DNA of 64,000 nucleotides, taken from positions 572 to 64,571 of the forward strand of contig NZ_BMSK01000016.1 of NCBI RefSeq assembly GCF_014649115.1, in the 5' to 3' direction. The notes below the pieces were generated by a model that was not told the origin of the DNA, ran no database searches, and saw only the letters and a program-made list of their open reading frames with translations. The DNA comes from Streptomyces eurythermus. GTDB taxonomy: Bacteria > Actinomycetota > Actinomycetes > Streptomycetales > Streptomycetaceae. The translations under genes and the position numbers were made by a program. Shown here piece by piece: positions 40,320-48,593 of the stretch (within the stretch, counting starts at the first letter, position 1; every line of letters begins with the position of its first letter).

Positions 40320-41125
40320 GGGCCGTCCAGGGCCGGCGGGGCCGTCGTGCGTCGGACCACCGTGCCGCCCGGCCGGCGCAGGGCGGCGACGAACTTGTAG
40401 CGGGAGCCGCGGTAGACCGAGCGCACCCACTCCACCGGGGTACCCTGCGCGTCCCGCGAGTGCCGGGACAGCAGCAGCATCGGCAGCCCCACGTCGGTGG
40501 CCAGCAACTGCGCCTCGCGCGGGGTGGACAGCGCGGTCTCGATGGTCTCGTCCGCCTCGGCCAGATGGACGCCGTAGACCTCGGCGAGCGCCGTGTACAG
40601 CGACGGGTAGGTGGCCAGCGAGTGGCGCAGGCCGGGGAAGCGCCGTACGGACAGGTGGGTCGTCTCGATCGCCATCGGGTCGCCGCTGGCCAGCCGCAGC
40701 CGCTCGATGCGCAGCACCCGTTCGCCGATCCCGATGCCGAGCAGGCCCGCCAGCCGCTCGTCGGCCGGCACCTCCCCGATGTCCAGCATCTGCGAGGCCG
40801 GGGTGAGGCCCTGGGCCCGCATGTCCTCGGTGTGCGAGGTGAGCTGGAGGGTGCGGTACAGCTTGGGCTGGGCCACGAAGGTGCCCTTGCCCTGGATCCG
40901 GTTCAGCCGGCCCTCGCCGACGAGCTCCTGAAGGGCCTGCCGCACGGTGGTCCGGGAGGTGTCGAACCGGACCGCGAGCAGCCGCTCGGCGGGCATGGCG
41001 GAGCCGGGTTGCAGCGCTTCGGCCATCGTCAGGAGCTGCTGCTTGATCCGGTAGTACTTCGGCACGCGCGCGGTGCGGCCGGGCGCCCCCGGGTGCGGAT
41101 GGGCGCTGCTGACGTCGGTGGTCAT
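40277..41125 (-). CDS. dasR: DasR-like GntR-family (HutC subfamily) repressor
   Basis: 282 residues from ATG 41123-41125. The GntR helix-turn-helix is MPAERLLAVRFDTSRTTVRQALQELVGEGRLNRIQGKGTFVA; the UTRA effector domain follows (LQLTSHTEDMRAQGLTPASQMLDIG, ERVLRIERLRLASGDPMAIETTHLS, PVEWVRSVYRGSRYKFVAAL). As I recall DasR it aligns over the full length, but several otherwise conserved positions differ and the C-terminus carries an extra Pro/Gly-rich tail of about 30 residues, partly encoded by the neighbouring tandem repeat. DasR is the global N-acetylglucosamine regulator, released from DNA by glucosamine-6-phosphate. Divergent from dasA with dre-like sites between. It might be a second, local copy. 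Confidence 0.75.
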   Translation of the reverse strand: MTTDVSSAHPHPGAPGRTARVPKYYRIKQQLLTMAEALQPGSAMPAERLLAVRFDTSRTTVRQALQELVGEGRLNRIQGKGTFVAQPKLYRTLQLTSHTEDMRAQGLTPASQMLDIGEVPADERLAGLLGIGIGERVLRIERLRLASGDPMAIETTHLSVRRFPGLRHSLATYPSLYTALAEVYGVHLAEADETIETALSTPREAQLLATDVGLPMLLLSRHSRDAQGTPVEWVRSVYRGSRYKFVAALRRPGGTVVRRTTAPPALDGPGTGGERATALDGL

Positions 41126-41177
41126 GCCTGCCTTCCCGGCTGTGTCGATGGGCTCCCGTTATAGCGACCAACTCCCG

Positions 41178-41193
41178 TATGGTCTAGTCCAAC
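41178..41193. promoter_or_regulatory. dre-like site 1 (DasR responsive element)
   Basis: TATGGTCTAGTCCAAC. The published dre consensus is close to ACTGGTCTAGACCACT; this site keeps TGGTCTAG and CCA. It is 53 bases upstream of the dasR-like start, so suited to autoregulation. Confidence 0.6.
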
Positions 41194-41282
41194 TGAACGC
41201 TCCGGGCGAAAGGGACGGAACGCGGAGGGACGCGCTCCGGTGACTTTCTCGTAACGGCCGGGACCGGCTTGCAGAACCACCC

Positions 41283-41311
41283 TTGACACTCCAAAAGGTC
41301 TAGGCCAAGCT
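41283..41311 (+). promoter_or_regulatory. Probable promoter of the das transport operon
   Basis: A perfect -35 TTGACA (41283-41288) is followed after 17 bases by CAAGCT (41306-41311), a poor -10. The second dre-like site lies between them. Confidence 0.45.
41294..41309. promoter_or_regulatory. dre-like site 2
   Basis: AAAGGTCTAGGCCAAG; core AGGTCTAGGCCA. It overlaps the spacer of the predicted dasA promoter. Confidence 0.6.
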
Positions 41312-41318
41312 CCACCGT

Positions 41319-41334
41319 ACTGGTCTACACCATT
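41319..41334. promoter_or_regulatory. dre-like site 3
   Basis: ACTGGTCTACACCATT matches 14 of 16 bases of ACTGGTCTAGACCACT and is the best of the three. It is just downstream of the predicted transcription start, 95 bases before the dasA start codon. Confidence 0.7.
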
Positions 41335-41428
41335 AGTGGCCAGGTCCCGAGCCCTACGTGCAACAGCGTCGTACCGCAGGTCACCGCCGAGGGCGTGGGG
41401 GGTTAGTGGCATCCCTGAGGAGGGTGGC

Positions 41429-42685
41429 GTGAAGCGCAAGCTTGCGGCCGCGATCGTGATCGCGGGCATGATGGTCTCCGTGTCGGCGTGCGGCGGGGAC
41501 GACGGCGACGAGGGCAACGCGGGCCAGACGCTCACCGTCTGGGCGATGGACGGCTCCACCCCGGACCAGTGGGTCAAGGACGTCTCGGCCGCCTTCGAGA
41601 AGAAGACCGGCGCCAAGGTGAAGTTCGAGACCCAGAAGTGGGACGGGATCCAGCAGAAGATCACCACCGCCCTCTCCGAGTCCACCCCGCCGGACGTCAT
41701 CGAGGTCGGCAACACCCAGACCCCGGCGTACGCGGCCACCGGCGGCCTCGCCGAACTGGAGGACATCAAGAAGGAGATCGGCGCCGACTGGACGCCGTCG
41801 GTCTCGCAGTCCTCCGTCTACGACGGCAAGCAGTACGCCGCGCCCTGGTACTTCACCAGCCGCGTGGTCATCTACAACAAGAAGATCTGGGCCCAGGCCG
41901 GCATCAAGGACGTCCCCAAGACGCGGGACGAGTTCTTCAAGGACCTGGAGACCATCGACAAGAAGACCGACGCCGAGCCGATCTACCTGCCCGGCCAGAA
42001 CTGGTACTTCTTCGACGGCCTGACCATCGGCCAGGGCGCCGACCTGGTGAAGAAGCAGGGCGACAAGTACGTCTCCAACCTGGACGACCCCAAGGTCGCC
42101 AAGGCCATGGAGATCTACAAGAAGTACGCCTCCTACTCCAAGGCCCCCAAGGACAAGGACGAGGCCACCCCGCAGCAGGCCGAGGTGTTCGCCAAGGGCA
42201 AGACCGGCGCGTTCATCGGCATGGGCTGGGAGGCCGCCACCGCGGTCAACGCCAACAAGGCCATCGAGAAGGACCTCGGCTACTTCCCCATCCCCGGCGA
42301 GACCGCGGACAAGCCCGAGAGCGTCTTCCTCGGCGGCTCCAACCTCGCCGTCGCCGCGGGCAGCAAGAAGCAGGAGCTGGCCAAGGAGTTCCTGCGGATC
42401 GCCCTGTCCGACCAGTACGAGGGCCAGCTGGCCAAGCTCAACGGCGTCATCCCGAACAAGAAGGCGCTGGAGTCCAACCTCAAGGGCAACCTGGTCGCGG
42501 AGGCCATCGCCCCGGGCGCGGCGGTCGGCGGCACCACCCCGCTGATCCCCGAGTGGGGCGCGGTGGAGAACAACCCGAACCCGATCAAGTCCTACATGAC
42601 GTCCGTGCTGAACGGTAAGTCCCCGGCGGAGGCCGCCAAGCAGGTCGAGGACGAGATCAACAAGCGCCTGGCCCAGCAGAACTGA
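41429..42685 (+). CDS. dasA: ABC transporter sugar-binding lipoprotein, DasA-like
   Basis: 418 residues from GTG 41429 (GAGGAGGG upstream). Signal peptide KRKLAAAIVIAGMMVSVSAC with lipobox VSAC. The mature part is a family 1 extracellular solute-binding protein: TLTVWAMDGSTPDQWVKDVSAAFEKKTGAKV, PPDVIEVGNTQTPAYAATGGL, AAPWYFTSRVVIYNKKIW, FLGGSNLAVAAGSKKQELAKEFLRI. Divergent from a DasR-like gene, behind dre-like sites, and followed by two permeases and an N-acetylglucosaminidase, so chitobiose or N-acetylglucosamine uptake is likely. The ATPase, probably the shared MsiK, is not encoded here. Confidence 0.82.
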   Translation: MKRKLAAAIVIAGMMVSVSACGGDDGDEGNAGQTLTVWAMDGSTPDQWVKDVSAAFEKKTGAKVKFETQKWDGIQQKITTALSESTPPDVIEVGNTQTPAYAATGGLAELEDIKKEIGADWTPSVSQSSVYDGKQYAAPWYFTSRVVIYNKKIWAQAGIKDVPKTRDEFFKDLETIDKKTDAEPIYLPGQNWYFFDGLTIGQGADLVKKQGDKYVSNLDDPKVAKAMEIYKKYASYSKAPKDKDEATPQQAEVFAKGKTGAFIGMGWEAATAVNANKAIEKDLGYFPIPGETADKPESVFLGGSNLAVAAGSKKQELAKEFLRIALSDQYEGQLAKLNGVIPNKKALESNLKGNLVAEAIAPGAAVGGTTPLIPEWGAVENNPNPIKSYMTSVLNGKSPAEAAKQVEDEINKRLAQQN

Positions 42686-42692
42686 TCACCGC

Positions 42693-42723
42693 GCCGGGGG
42701 TGCCACCAGACGGCACCCCCGGC
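42693..42723 (+). promoter_or_regulatory. Intercistronic hairpin between the binding protein and permease genes
   Basis: GCCGGGGGTGCC (42693-42704) pairs perfectly with GGCACCCCCGGC (42712-42723), loop ACCAGAC; it starts 8 bases after the dasA stop. It could partly terminate transcription or protect the upstream mRNA, giving the usual excess of binding protein over permease. Confidence 0.65.
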
Positions 42724-42790
42724 CCACGCCTTGGCCGTGCCACGGGTACGGCCACGGTGTTTCGTACGGCCACGGAAGAGATGGCAACTC

Positions 42791-43789
42791 ATGTCAGTGC
42801 AGACCGAAGGCACGGACACGGCCGGGGAGCCCGCTGTCCGCAAGGCCCGGGTGCCGGCCTCGCCGCGAGGTGACGACCGCACCTCCGGGGCCTCGTCCCG
42901 GCGCCGCGCCGCCGCCCCCTACCTGCTCCTGCTGCCCGCGCTGGCGGCCACCCTGGTGCTGCTCGGCTGGCCGCTCGTCAAGAACGGCATGCTGTCGTTC
43001 CAGAACCTCAATCCGCGCCAGCTCATCCAGCACCTCACCGAGTGGAACGGCGTCGACAACTACCAGGAGGTGCTGACCGCCGGGGAGTTCTGGCGGGTCG
43101 TCGAGCGCTCCGTGGTCTTCACCGCCGTCAACGTCACGCTGATCATGGTGATCGGCACGCTGATCGGGCTGCTGCTGGCCCGGCTCGGCAAGCGGATGCG
43201 GCTGTTGCTCCTGTTCGGCCTGGTGCTCGCCTGGGCCATGCCGGTCATCGCGGCCACCACCGTCTACAAGTGGCTGTTCGCCCAGCGCTTCGGCGTCGTC
43301 AACTGGGTGCTGGACAAGCTCGGCTGGCACTCCATGGCCGACCACAACTGGCTGGAGACCCAGTTCTCCACCTTCGCCGTGGTCACCCTGCTGCTGGTGT
43401 GGCAGTCGGTCCCCTTCGTGGCGATCAACCTCTACGCCGCCACCACCACGATCCCCCGGGAACTGTACGAGGCCGCCGCCCTGGACGGCGCCGGCACCTG
43501 GAAGGGCTTCACCTCCGTGACCCTGCCCTTCCTGCGGCCGTTCCTGTACGCCACGACGTTCCTCGAAGTCATCTGGATCTTCAAGGCGTTCCCGCAGATC
43601 TTCGCGATGAACGAGGGCGGCCCGGACCACCTCACCGAGACCCTGCCGATCTACGCCTTCGTCGAGGGTGTCGGCAACCAGCACTTCGGGCTCGGCGCGG
43701 CGATCTCCTTCCTGACCATCGCGGTCCTGCTCGTCATCACCTCGTACTACCTGCGCATGGTGCTCAAGCAAGAGGAGGACGAGCTGTGA
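42791..43789 (+). CDS. dasB: ABC sugar transporter permease, DasB-like
   Basis: 332 residues from ATG 42791. Six membrane helices in the MalF-like pattern; the EAA loop that contacts the ATPase is ELYEAAALDGAGTWKGFTSVTLPFLRP. The N-terminus has a basic, Ser/Arg-rich extension of about 45 residues before the first helix (APYLLLLPALAATLVLLGWP). Confidence 0.85.
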   Translation: MSVQTEGTDTAGEPAVRKARVPASPRGDDRTSGASSRRRAAAPYLLLLPALAATLVLLGWPLVKNGMLSFQNLNPRQLIQHLTEWNGVDNYQEVLTAGEFWRVVERSVVFTAVNVTLIMVIGTLIGLLLARLGKRMRLLLLFGLVLAWAMPVIAATTVYKWLFAQRFGVVNWVLDKLGWHSMADHNWLETQFSTFAVVTLLLVWQSVPFVAINLYAATTTIPRELYEAAALDGAGTWKGFTSVTLPFLRPFLYATTFLEVIWIFKAFPQIFAMNEGGPDHLTETLPIYAFVEGVGNQHFGLGAAISFLTIAVLLVITSYYLRMVLKQEEDEL

Positions 43790-44616
43790 AGCGCTCGCTC
43801 TTCGGCCGTATCTGGCCCAACGCGACCGCCGTCGTCCTCTTCGTCGGCTTCGCGTTCCCCGTGTACTGGATGTTCGCCACGGCGTTCAAGCCGACCGGTG
43901 ACATCATCGCCGACGACCCGGTGTGGTTCCCGACCGACGCCACCCTGGAGCATTTCAAGACGGCCGTCGACGCCGACAACTTCTGGACCCTGGTCCTCAA
44001 CTCGGTCACCGTCACGCTGCTGTCGGTCGCGTTCTCGCTCGTCATCGCCCTGCTCGCGGCCTTCGCCCTGACGCGGATGCGGTTCAAGGGCCGGCGCGGT
44101 CTCATCGTGACGTTCATGCTGGCGCAGATGGCTCCCTGGGAAGTCCTCATCATCGCCATGTACATGATCGTCCGGGACAACGACATGCTGGACAGCCTGG
44201 TCCCGCTCACCGCCTTCTACACCATGATGGTGCTGCCGCTGACCATCCTGACGCTGCGCGGCTACATCGCCGCCGTGCCCAAGGAACTGGAGGAGTCGGC
44301 GATGGTCGACGGGTGCACCCGCCCGCAGGCCTTCATCAAGGTGATCTTCCCGCTGCTCGCGCCCGGTCTGATGGCGACCTCGCTGTTCGGCTTCATCACC
44401 GCCTGGAACGAGTTCCCGCTCGTCCTGATCCTCAACAAGTCCGCCGAGAAGCAGACCCTGCCGCTGTGGCTGTCGCAGTTCCAGACCGCCTTCGGCGACG
44501 ACTGGGGCGCCACCATGGCCGCCTCGTCGCTCTTCGCGCTGCCCATCCTGATCCTCTTCATCTTCCTGCAACGCAAGGCTGTCAGCGGTCTGACCGACGG
44601 CGCCGTGAAGGGATGA
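43786..44616 (+). CDS. dasC: ABC sugar transporter permease, DasC-like
   Basis: 276 residues from GTG 43786, overlapping the dasB stop (GTGA). Six helices in the MalG pattern; the EAA loop is ELEESAMVDGCTRPQAFIKVIFPLLAPG, and FGFITAWNEFPLVLIL is the conserved segment after it. It forms the permease pair with the upstream gene. Confidence 0.87.
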   Translation: MKRSLFGRIWPNATAVVLFVGFAFPVYWMFATAFKPTGDIIADDPVWFPTDATLEHFKTAVDADNFWTLVLNSVTVTLLSVAFSLVIALLAAFALTRMRFKGRRGLIVTFMLAQMAPWEVLIIAMYMIVRDNDMLDSLVPLTAFYTMMVLPLTILTLRGYIAAVPKELEESAMVDGCTRPQAFIKVIFPLLAPGLMATSLFGFITAWNEFPLVLILNKSAEKQTLPLWLSQFQTAFGDDWGATMAASSLFALPILILFIFLQRKAVSGLTDGAVKG

Positions 44617-44623
44617 CGCCCCG

Positions 44624-46111
44624 ATGACCATCATCGCCCCCGGCACCGACACCCTCACCCGCAACGCCCTCGCGGTGCTCCAGCCCGGCTTCGACGGCAC
44701 CACCGCCCCCGACTGGGTGCGCCGCCGCATCGACGAGGGCCTGGCCTCCGTCGCCCTGTTCGGCCGCAACGTCGTCAGCGAGGAGCAGGTCACCGCGCTC
44801 ACCGCGCAACTGCGCGCCGGACGGGACGACCTGCTCGTCGCCATCGACGAGGAGAGCGGCGACGTCACCCGCCTCGACGTGCGCACCGGCTCCGCCTTCC
44901 CCGGCAACCACGCCCTCGGCGCCGTGGACGACCCCGGCCTGACCCGGTCCGTCGCCCGCGAGCTGGGCCGCCGCCTGGCCGCCTGCGGCGTCACCTTCGA
45001 CTGGGCGCCCTCCGCCGACGTCAACGCCAACCCCGACAACCCGGTCATCGGCGTCCGCTCCTTCGGCACGAGCCCCGACCTGGTCGCCCGGCACACCGCC
45101 GCCTGGGTCGAGGGCCTTCAGTCCTCCGGCGTCGCCGCCTGCACCAAGCACTTCCCCGGCCACGGCGACACCAACGTCGACTCCCACCACGCCGTACCCC
45201 GCATCGACGTCGACGCCGACACCCTCTACGAGCGCGAACTGCCCCCGTTCCGCGCGGCCATCGCCGCCGGCACCCGGGCCATCATGAGCGCCCACATCCT
45301 GGTGCCGGCCCTCGACCCGGACCGCCCCGGCACCCTGTCCCCGCGCATCCTCACCGACCTGCTGCGCGGCGAACTCGGCTACCAGGGCCTGATCGTCACC
45401 GACGGCATCGAGATGCGGGCCATCTCCGCCACCTACGGCCTCAACCAGGGCGTGGTCCTCGCCATCGCGGCCGGCGCCGACGCCATCTGCGTGGGCGGCG
45501 GACTGTGCGACGAGGGCACCGTGCTCGGCATGCGGGACGCGCTCGTCGCGGCCGTGCGCTCCGGCGAACTGCCCGAGGAACGGCTCGCCGACGCCGCCGC
45601 CCGGGTGCGCGACCTGGCCGCCTGGACCGCCGCGCACCGCGAGGACGCCGCGCGGACCACGCCCGACCCGGAGATCGGCCTGGTCGCGGCCCGCCGCGCG
45701 CTGACCGTGACCCGCACCGGCGCCGCCGCACCGGTCACCGGGCCGGTGTACATCGCCCGGTTCAACCCGGCACCGAACATCGCCGTCGGCCACGAGACCC
45801 CCTGGGGCGTCGCCGCCGAACTGGAGCGGCTGCTGCCCGGCAGCGACTCCGGGACCTTCACCGGCGACGACGCCGGAGCCGCCGCCCTCGCCGCGGCCGG
45901 CGGACGCCGGATCGTCGCCGTCGTCCGCGACGAACACCGGCACCCCTGGATGCGCGCCGCGCTCGACACCCTGCTCGCCGCCCGGCCCGACACCGTCGTG
46001 GTCGAGATGGGCCTGCCGCAGGCCCCTCCGCGCGGTGCCCTGCACCTCGCCACCTACGGCGCCGCCCGCGTCTGCGGAGTGGCCGCCGCCGAGGCCGTCC
46101 TGGCCGGCTGA
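44624..46111 (+). CDS. dasD: GH3 beta-N-acetylglucosaminidase (NagZ-type), DasD-like
   Basis: 495 residues from ATG 44624, 7 bases after the dasC stop. No signal peptide, so it is cytoplasmic. The GH3 NagZ signature is complete: KHFPGHGDTNVDSHHAVPRID, with catalytic His and Asp of the flexible loop, and GLIVTDGIEMRAIS with the nucleophile Asp. The last 150 residues form an extra C-terminal domain, as in GH3 enzymes longer than NagZ. It would split imported chitobiose to N-acetylglucosamine. Last gene of the das operon, followed by a strong hairpin. Confidence 0.85.
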   Translation: MTIIAPGTDTLTRNALAVLQPGFDGTTAPDWVRRRIDEGLASVALFGRNVVSEEQVTALTAQLRAGRDDLLVAIDEESGDVTRLDVRTGSAFPGNHALGAVDDPGLTRSVARELGRRLAACGVTFDWAPSADVNANPDNPVIGVRSFGTSPDLVARHTAAWVEGLQSSGVAACTKHFPGHGDTNVDSHHAVPRIDVDADTLYERELPPFRAAIAAGTRAIMSAHILVPALDPDRPGTLSPRILTDLLRGELGYQGLIVTDGIEMRAISATYGLNQGVVLAIAAGADAICVGGGLCDEGTVLGMRDALVAAVRSGELPEERLADAAARVRDLAAWTAAHREDAARTTPDPEIGLVAARRALTVTRTGAAAPVTGPVYIARFNPAPNIAVGHETPWGVAAELERLLPGSDSGTFTGDDAGAAALAAAGGRRIVAVVRDEHRHPWMRAALDTLLAARPDTVVVEMGLPQAPPRGALHLATYGAARVCGVAAAEAVLAG

Positions 46112-46124
46112 CCTTCTCACCCCC

Positions 46125-46152
46125 GGCCGCCCGCCCTCCCCGGCGGGCGGCC
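46125..46152 (+). terminator. Terminator of the das operon
   Basis: GGCCGCCCGCC (46125-46135) and GGCGGGCGGCC (46142-46152) form a perfect 11-bp stem with a 6-base loop, 14 bases after the stop. Confidence 0.8.
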
Positions 46153-46272
46153 ACCCTCTCCGTGCTTTCCCGTGAACCGGTGGCCTTTTCACGCCCTGAC
46201 GTATGCCACCGGCACATGTCTCACGTCCGACCCGCAGGTGTTGTCGTCCCGATCACCCCGGAGTGTGAACAC

Positions 46273-47304
46273 ATGCACGAGCCCACCCCCTACCTCCACC
46301 GAGCGGCCACCGGCCGCCCCTACTTCAGCGCCGACGGCGAGACCTACCTCGCCCCGACCCCGCTGCGCGACCTGGAGAAGACCGAGCCGCTGCGCGTACT
46401 GTCCGAAGAAGACTTCGCGTTCTGGCAGACCTACGGCTACGTCGTCGTCCGCGAGGCCATCACCCCCGGCGAGGCCAAGGCCCTGCTCGACTTCGCCTGG
46501 GAGTTCCAGGGACTCGACCCCGACCGCCCCGACACCTGGTACGAGGAGCCCGAGTTCCGCTCCGAACTCGACCGCCACCTGTACATCTACGGCTTCGTCG
46601 AGGCCTACCACCACCAGCTGATCTGGGACAGCCGGCAGAACCGGCGGGTCTACGACGCCTTCGTGGACGTCTGGGACAGCCCCGAGCTGTGGGTCACCCT
46701 GGACCGGCTCAACCTCAACCCGCCCAACATCCGCACCCGTTCCCGCTCCCTGATCGAACCCACCGACGAGGGCTTCGACATCGAGCTGCACTGGGACGTC
46801 GACTCCACCCGCGCCGTGCTGCCGCAGCGCGTCCAGGGCATCATCGCGCTCACTGACACCCGGCCCGAACTCGGCGGTTTCCAGTGCGCGCCGGAGCTCT
46901 TCCGCCGCTTCGAGGAGTGGCGGCTCGCCCAGCCGCCCGGCCGCGACCCGGTCCGCCCCGCGATCGACCGCGCCGAGTTCCCGGTGGTCCGCCCGGACCT
47001 CCAGCCCGGCGACCTGCTGATCTTCAACGGGATGCTCGCCCACGGAGTGGCGCCCAACCTCTCTGACAACGCTGTCCGGGCCGTCCAGTACCTGTCGATG
47101 ATGCCCGCCCTGGAGGAGCACACCGCGCTGCGCGACTCCCGCGTGCATTCCTGGCGCACCTTGGAGACCCCGGACTGGAACGCCACCCTGCTCGGCGACG
47201 CCCGCACCCCGGAGGCCCTCCGCTACGGCCCCGCCGAACTGAACGACCTGGGGCGCAAGCTGCTGGGGCTCGACTCCTGGACCACCGGGGAAGGCGACCG
47301 GTGA
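46273..47304 (+). CDS. Phytanoyl-CoA dioxygenase (PhyH)-like Fe(II)/2-oxoglutarate oxygenase
   Basis: 343 residues from ATG 46273 with CGGAG upstream. Iron ligands are seen as HxD in IELHWDVDSTRAVLP and the distal His in GDLLIFNGMLAHGVAPN; the 2-oxoglutarate-binding Arg may be in VRAVQYLSMMP. The N-terminal FWQTYGYVVVREAITPGEAKALLD is typical of PhyH proteins. It should hydroxylate a small amine or a carrier-bound amino acid. First gene of a five-gene operon in which each gene overlaps the next by one to four bases. Confidence 0.85.
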   Translation: MHEPTPYLHRAATGRPYFSADGETYLAPTPLRDLEKTEPLRVLSEEDFAFWQTYGYVVVREAITPGEAKALLDFAWEFQGLDPDRPDTWYEEPEFRSELDRHLYIYGFVEAYHHQLIWDSRQNRRVYDAFVDVWDSPELWVTLDRLNLNPPNIRTRSRSLIEPTDEGFDIELHWDVDSTRAVLPQRVQGIIALTDTRPELGGFQCAPELFRRFEEWRLAQPPGRDPVRPAIDRAEFPVVRPDLQPGDLLIFNGMLAHGVAPNLSDNAVRAVQYLSMMPALEEHTALRDSRVHSWRTLETPDWNATLLGDARTPEALRYGPAELNDLGRKLLGLDSWTTGEGDR

Positions 47305-48593
47305 ACCGCGTCTGCCTCGCCCTGCCCACCAACCGCGCCTGCTCCGCCACCCTCACCGCCCTGCACGCGGAAGCCGCCTACGCGGTACGGAACTTTGGCG
47401 CCGACGTCCAGCTGCTGATCCTGGACTCCGCCGACGCCCGCACCCGGGCCGCCCACGCGGAGACCGTCGCGGCCCTTCCCCCGCAGCCGGGCGTGACCGT
47501 CCACCACCTGGACGAGGAACGCCAACGCGCCTGGCTGCGCCGGACGATCGCCCGGTCCGCACTGCCCGAGCCGGACCGGCTGCTCGACCTCATGCTCCCG
47601 CCCGCCGTCTCCTACGGCGCCTGCACCAACCGGGCCTTCCTGCTGGCCGCCTCCCTGGGCTGCCACTCCGTGCACCGCAGGGACTCCGACAGCACCTACC
47701 AGGTCCACGCCGGCCGGCCGGTGTTCCCCGTCCACCACGAACTGCCCTGGCTCGGCCGCCCCGCCGCCGAGGCGACGGCGACGGTCACCCGTACCGACCT
47801 CGACCCGGCCCTGGCGCACCGCCCGGTCGCCCTGGCCGGCGCCTCCTTCATCGGCGAACTCTCCGTCGACATCGCGGAGATACGACGCCTGGACGAGGCC
47901 GTCTACCACGACGTCGTCGGCCTCTGGGCACCCGGCGACTGGCCCGAGGACCGCCGCCGCGCGCTGGTCGAGGAGTCCTTCACGGGTGCCGGCACCGACC
48001 CCTTCACCGGCGACCGCTCGACCCTCACCGTGGTCGACCCCATGCGCGTCGACATGTGCAACATCGCCTTCGACCGGGCGGTGTACGAGCGGGTCCCGCT
48101 GCCGCCCGCCGCCGACACCATCGGCAGCGACTACTTCCTCCTCCACTTCGTCCACGACGCGGGCCTGCCCGGCATCCTGCACAACCGCCACATCGAGAAC
48201 TTCCACACCCCCGAACGCCGCACCGACACCGGATTTCCCGCCTACCAGCGGCGGTTCGTGAAGTTCCTGCTGTCGATGCTCCACTTCCACCACGTCTACG
48301 ACCGCATGGCCGCGGAGGGCGCCGCCGGCCTGCTCGACGCCGGCCACCGGGTCCGCCCCGACCGGGTGGCACGGCTCGTACGCGAGAGCACCACCCTGGA
48401 CCGTACCGAGAACATCTGGCGCCTGGACCGAGTCGACACGGCGTACCGCAAACTGGGCGGCAGATACGCGCAGTTCGCCGACCGGCTCGCCGAAGAGCGC
48501 GACGTGTTGCTGGACCAGGCGGCAAGGGACATGGAGGACTTCGCCTTCCTGACCGAGGCATGGCCGTCACTGATAGAGGCGGCCCGCACATGA
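47301..48593 (+). CDS. DUF6271-type protein, possible glycosyltransferase-like fold
   Basis: 430 residues; GTG 47301 overlaps the previous stop. It starts RVCLALPTNRACSATLTALHAEAAYAVRNFGADVQLLILDSAD, which resembles the first Rossmann-like unit of GT-A glycosyltransferases, and has ACTNRAFLLAASLGCHSVHRRDSDSTYQV with a DSD that could serve as the metal-binding DxD. VVDPMRVDMCNIAFDR and NRHIENFHTPERR follow. I know it only as a domain of unknown function (DUF6271) found in Streptomyces biosynthetic clusters. A transferase role is inference. Confidence 0.6.
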   Translation: MNRVCLALPTNRACSATLTALHAEAAYAVRNFGADVQLLILDSADARTRAAHAETVAALPPQPGVTVHHLDEERQRAWLRRTIARSALPEPDRLLDLMLPPAVSYGACTNRAFLLAASLGCHSVHRRDSDSTYQVHAGRPVFPVHHELPWLGRPAAEATATVTRTDLDPALAHRPVALAGASFIGELSVDIAEIRRLDEAVYHDVVGLWAPGDWPEDRRRALVEESFTGAGTDPFTGDRSTLTVVDPMRVDMCNIAFDRAVYERVPLPPAADTIGSDYFLLHFVHDAGLPGILHNRHIENFHTPERRTDTGFPAYQRRFVKFLLSMLHFHHVYDRMAAEGAAGLLDAGHRVRPDRVARLVRESTTLDRTENIWRLDRVDTAYRKLGGRYAQFADRLAEERDVLLDQAARDMEDFAFLTEAWPSLIEAART

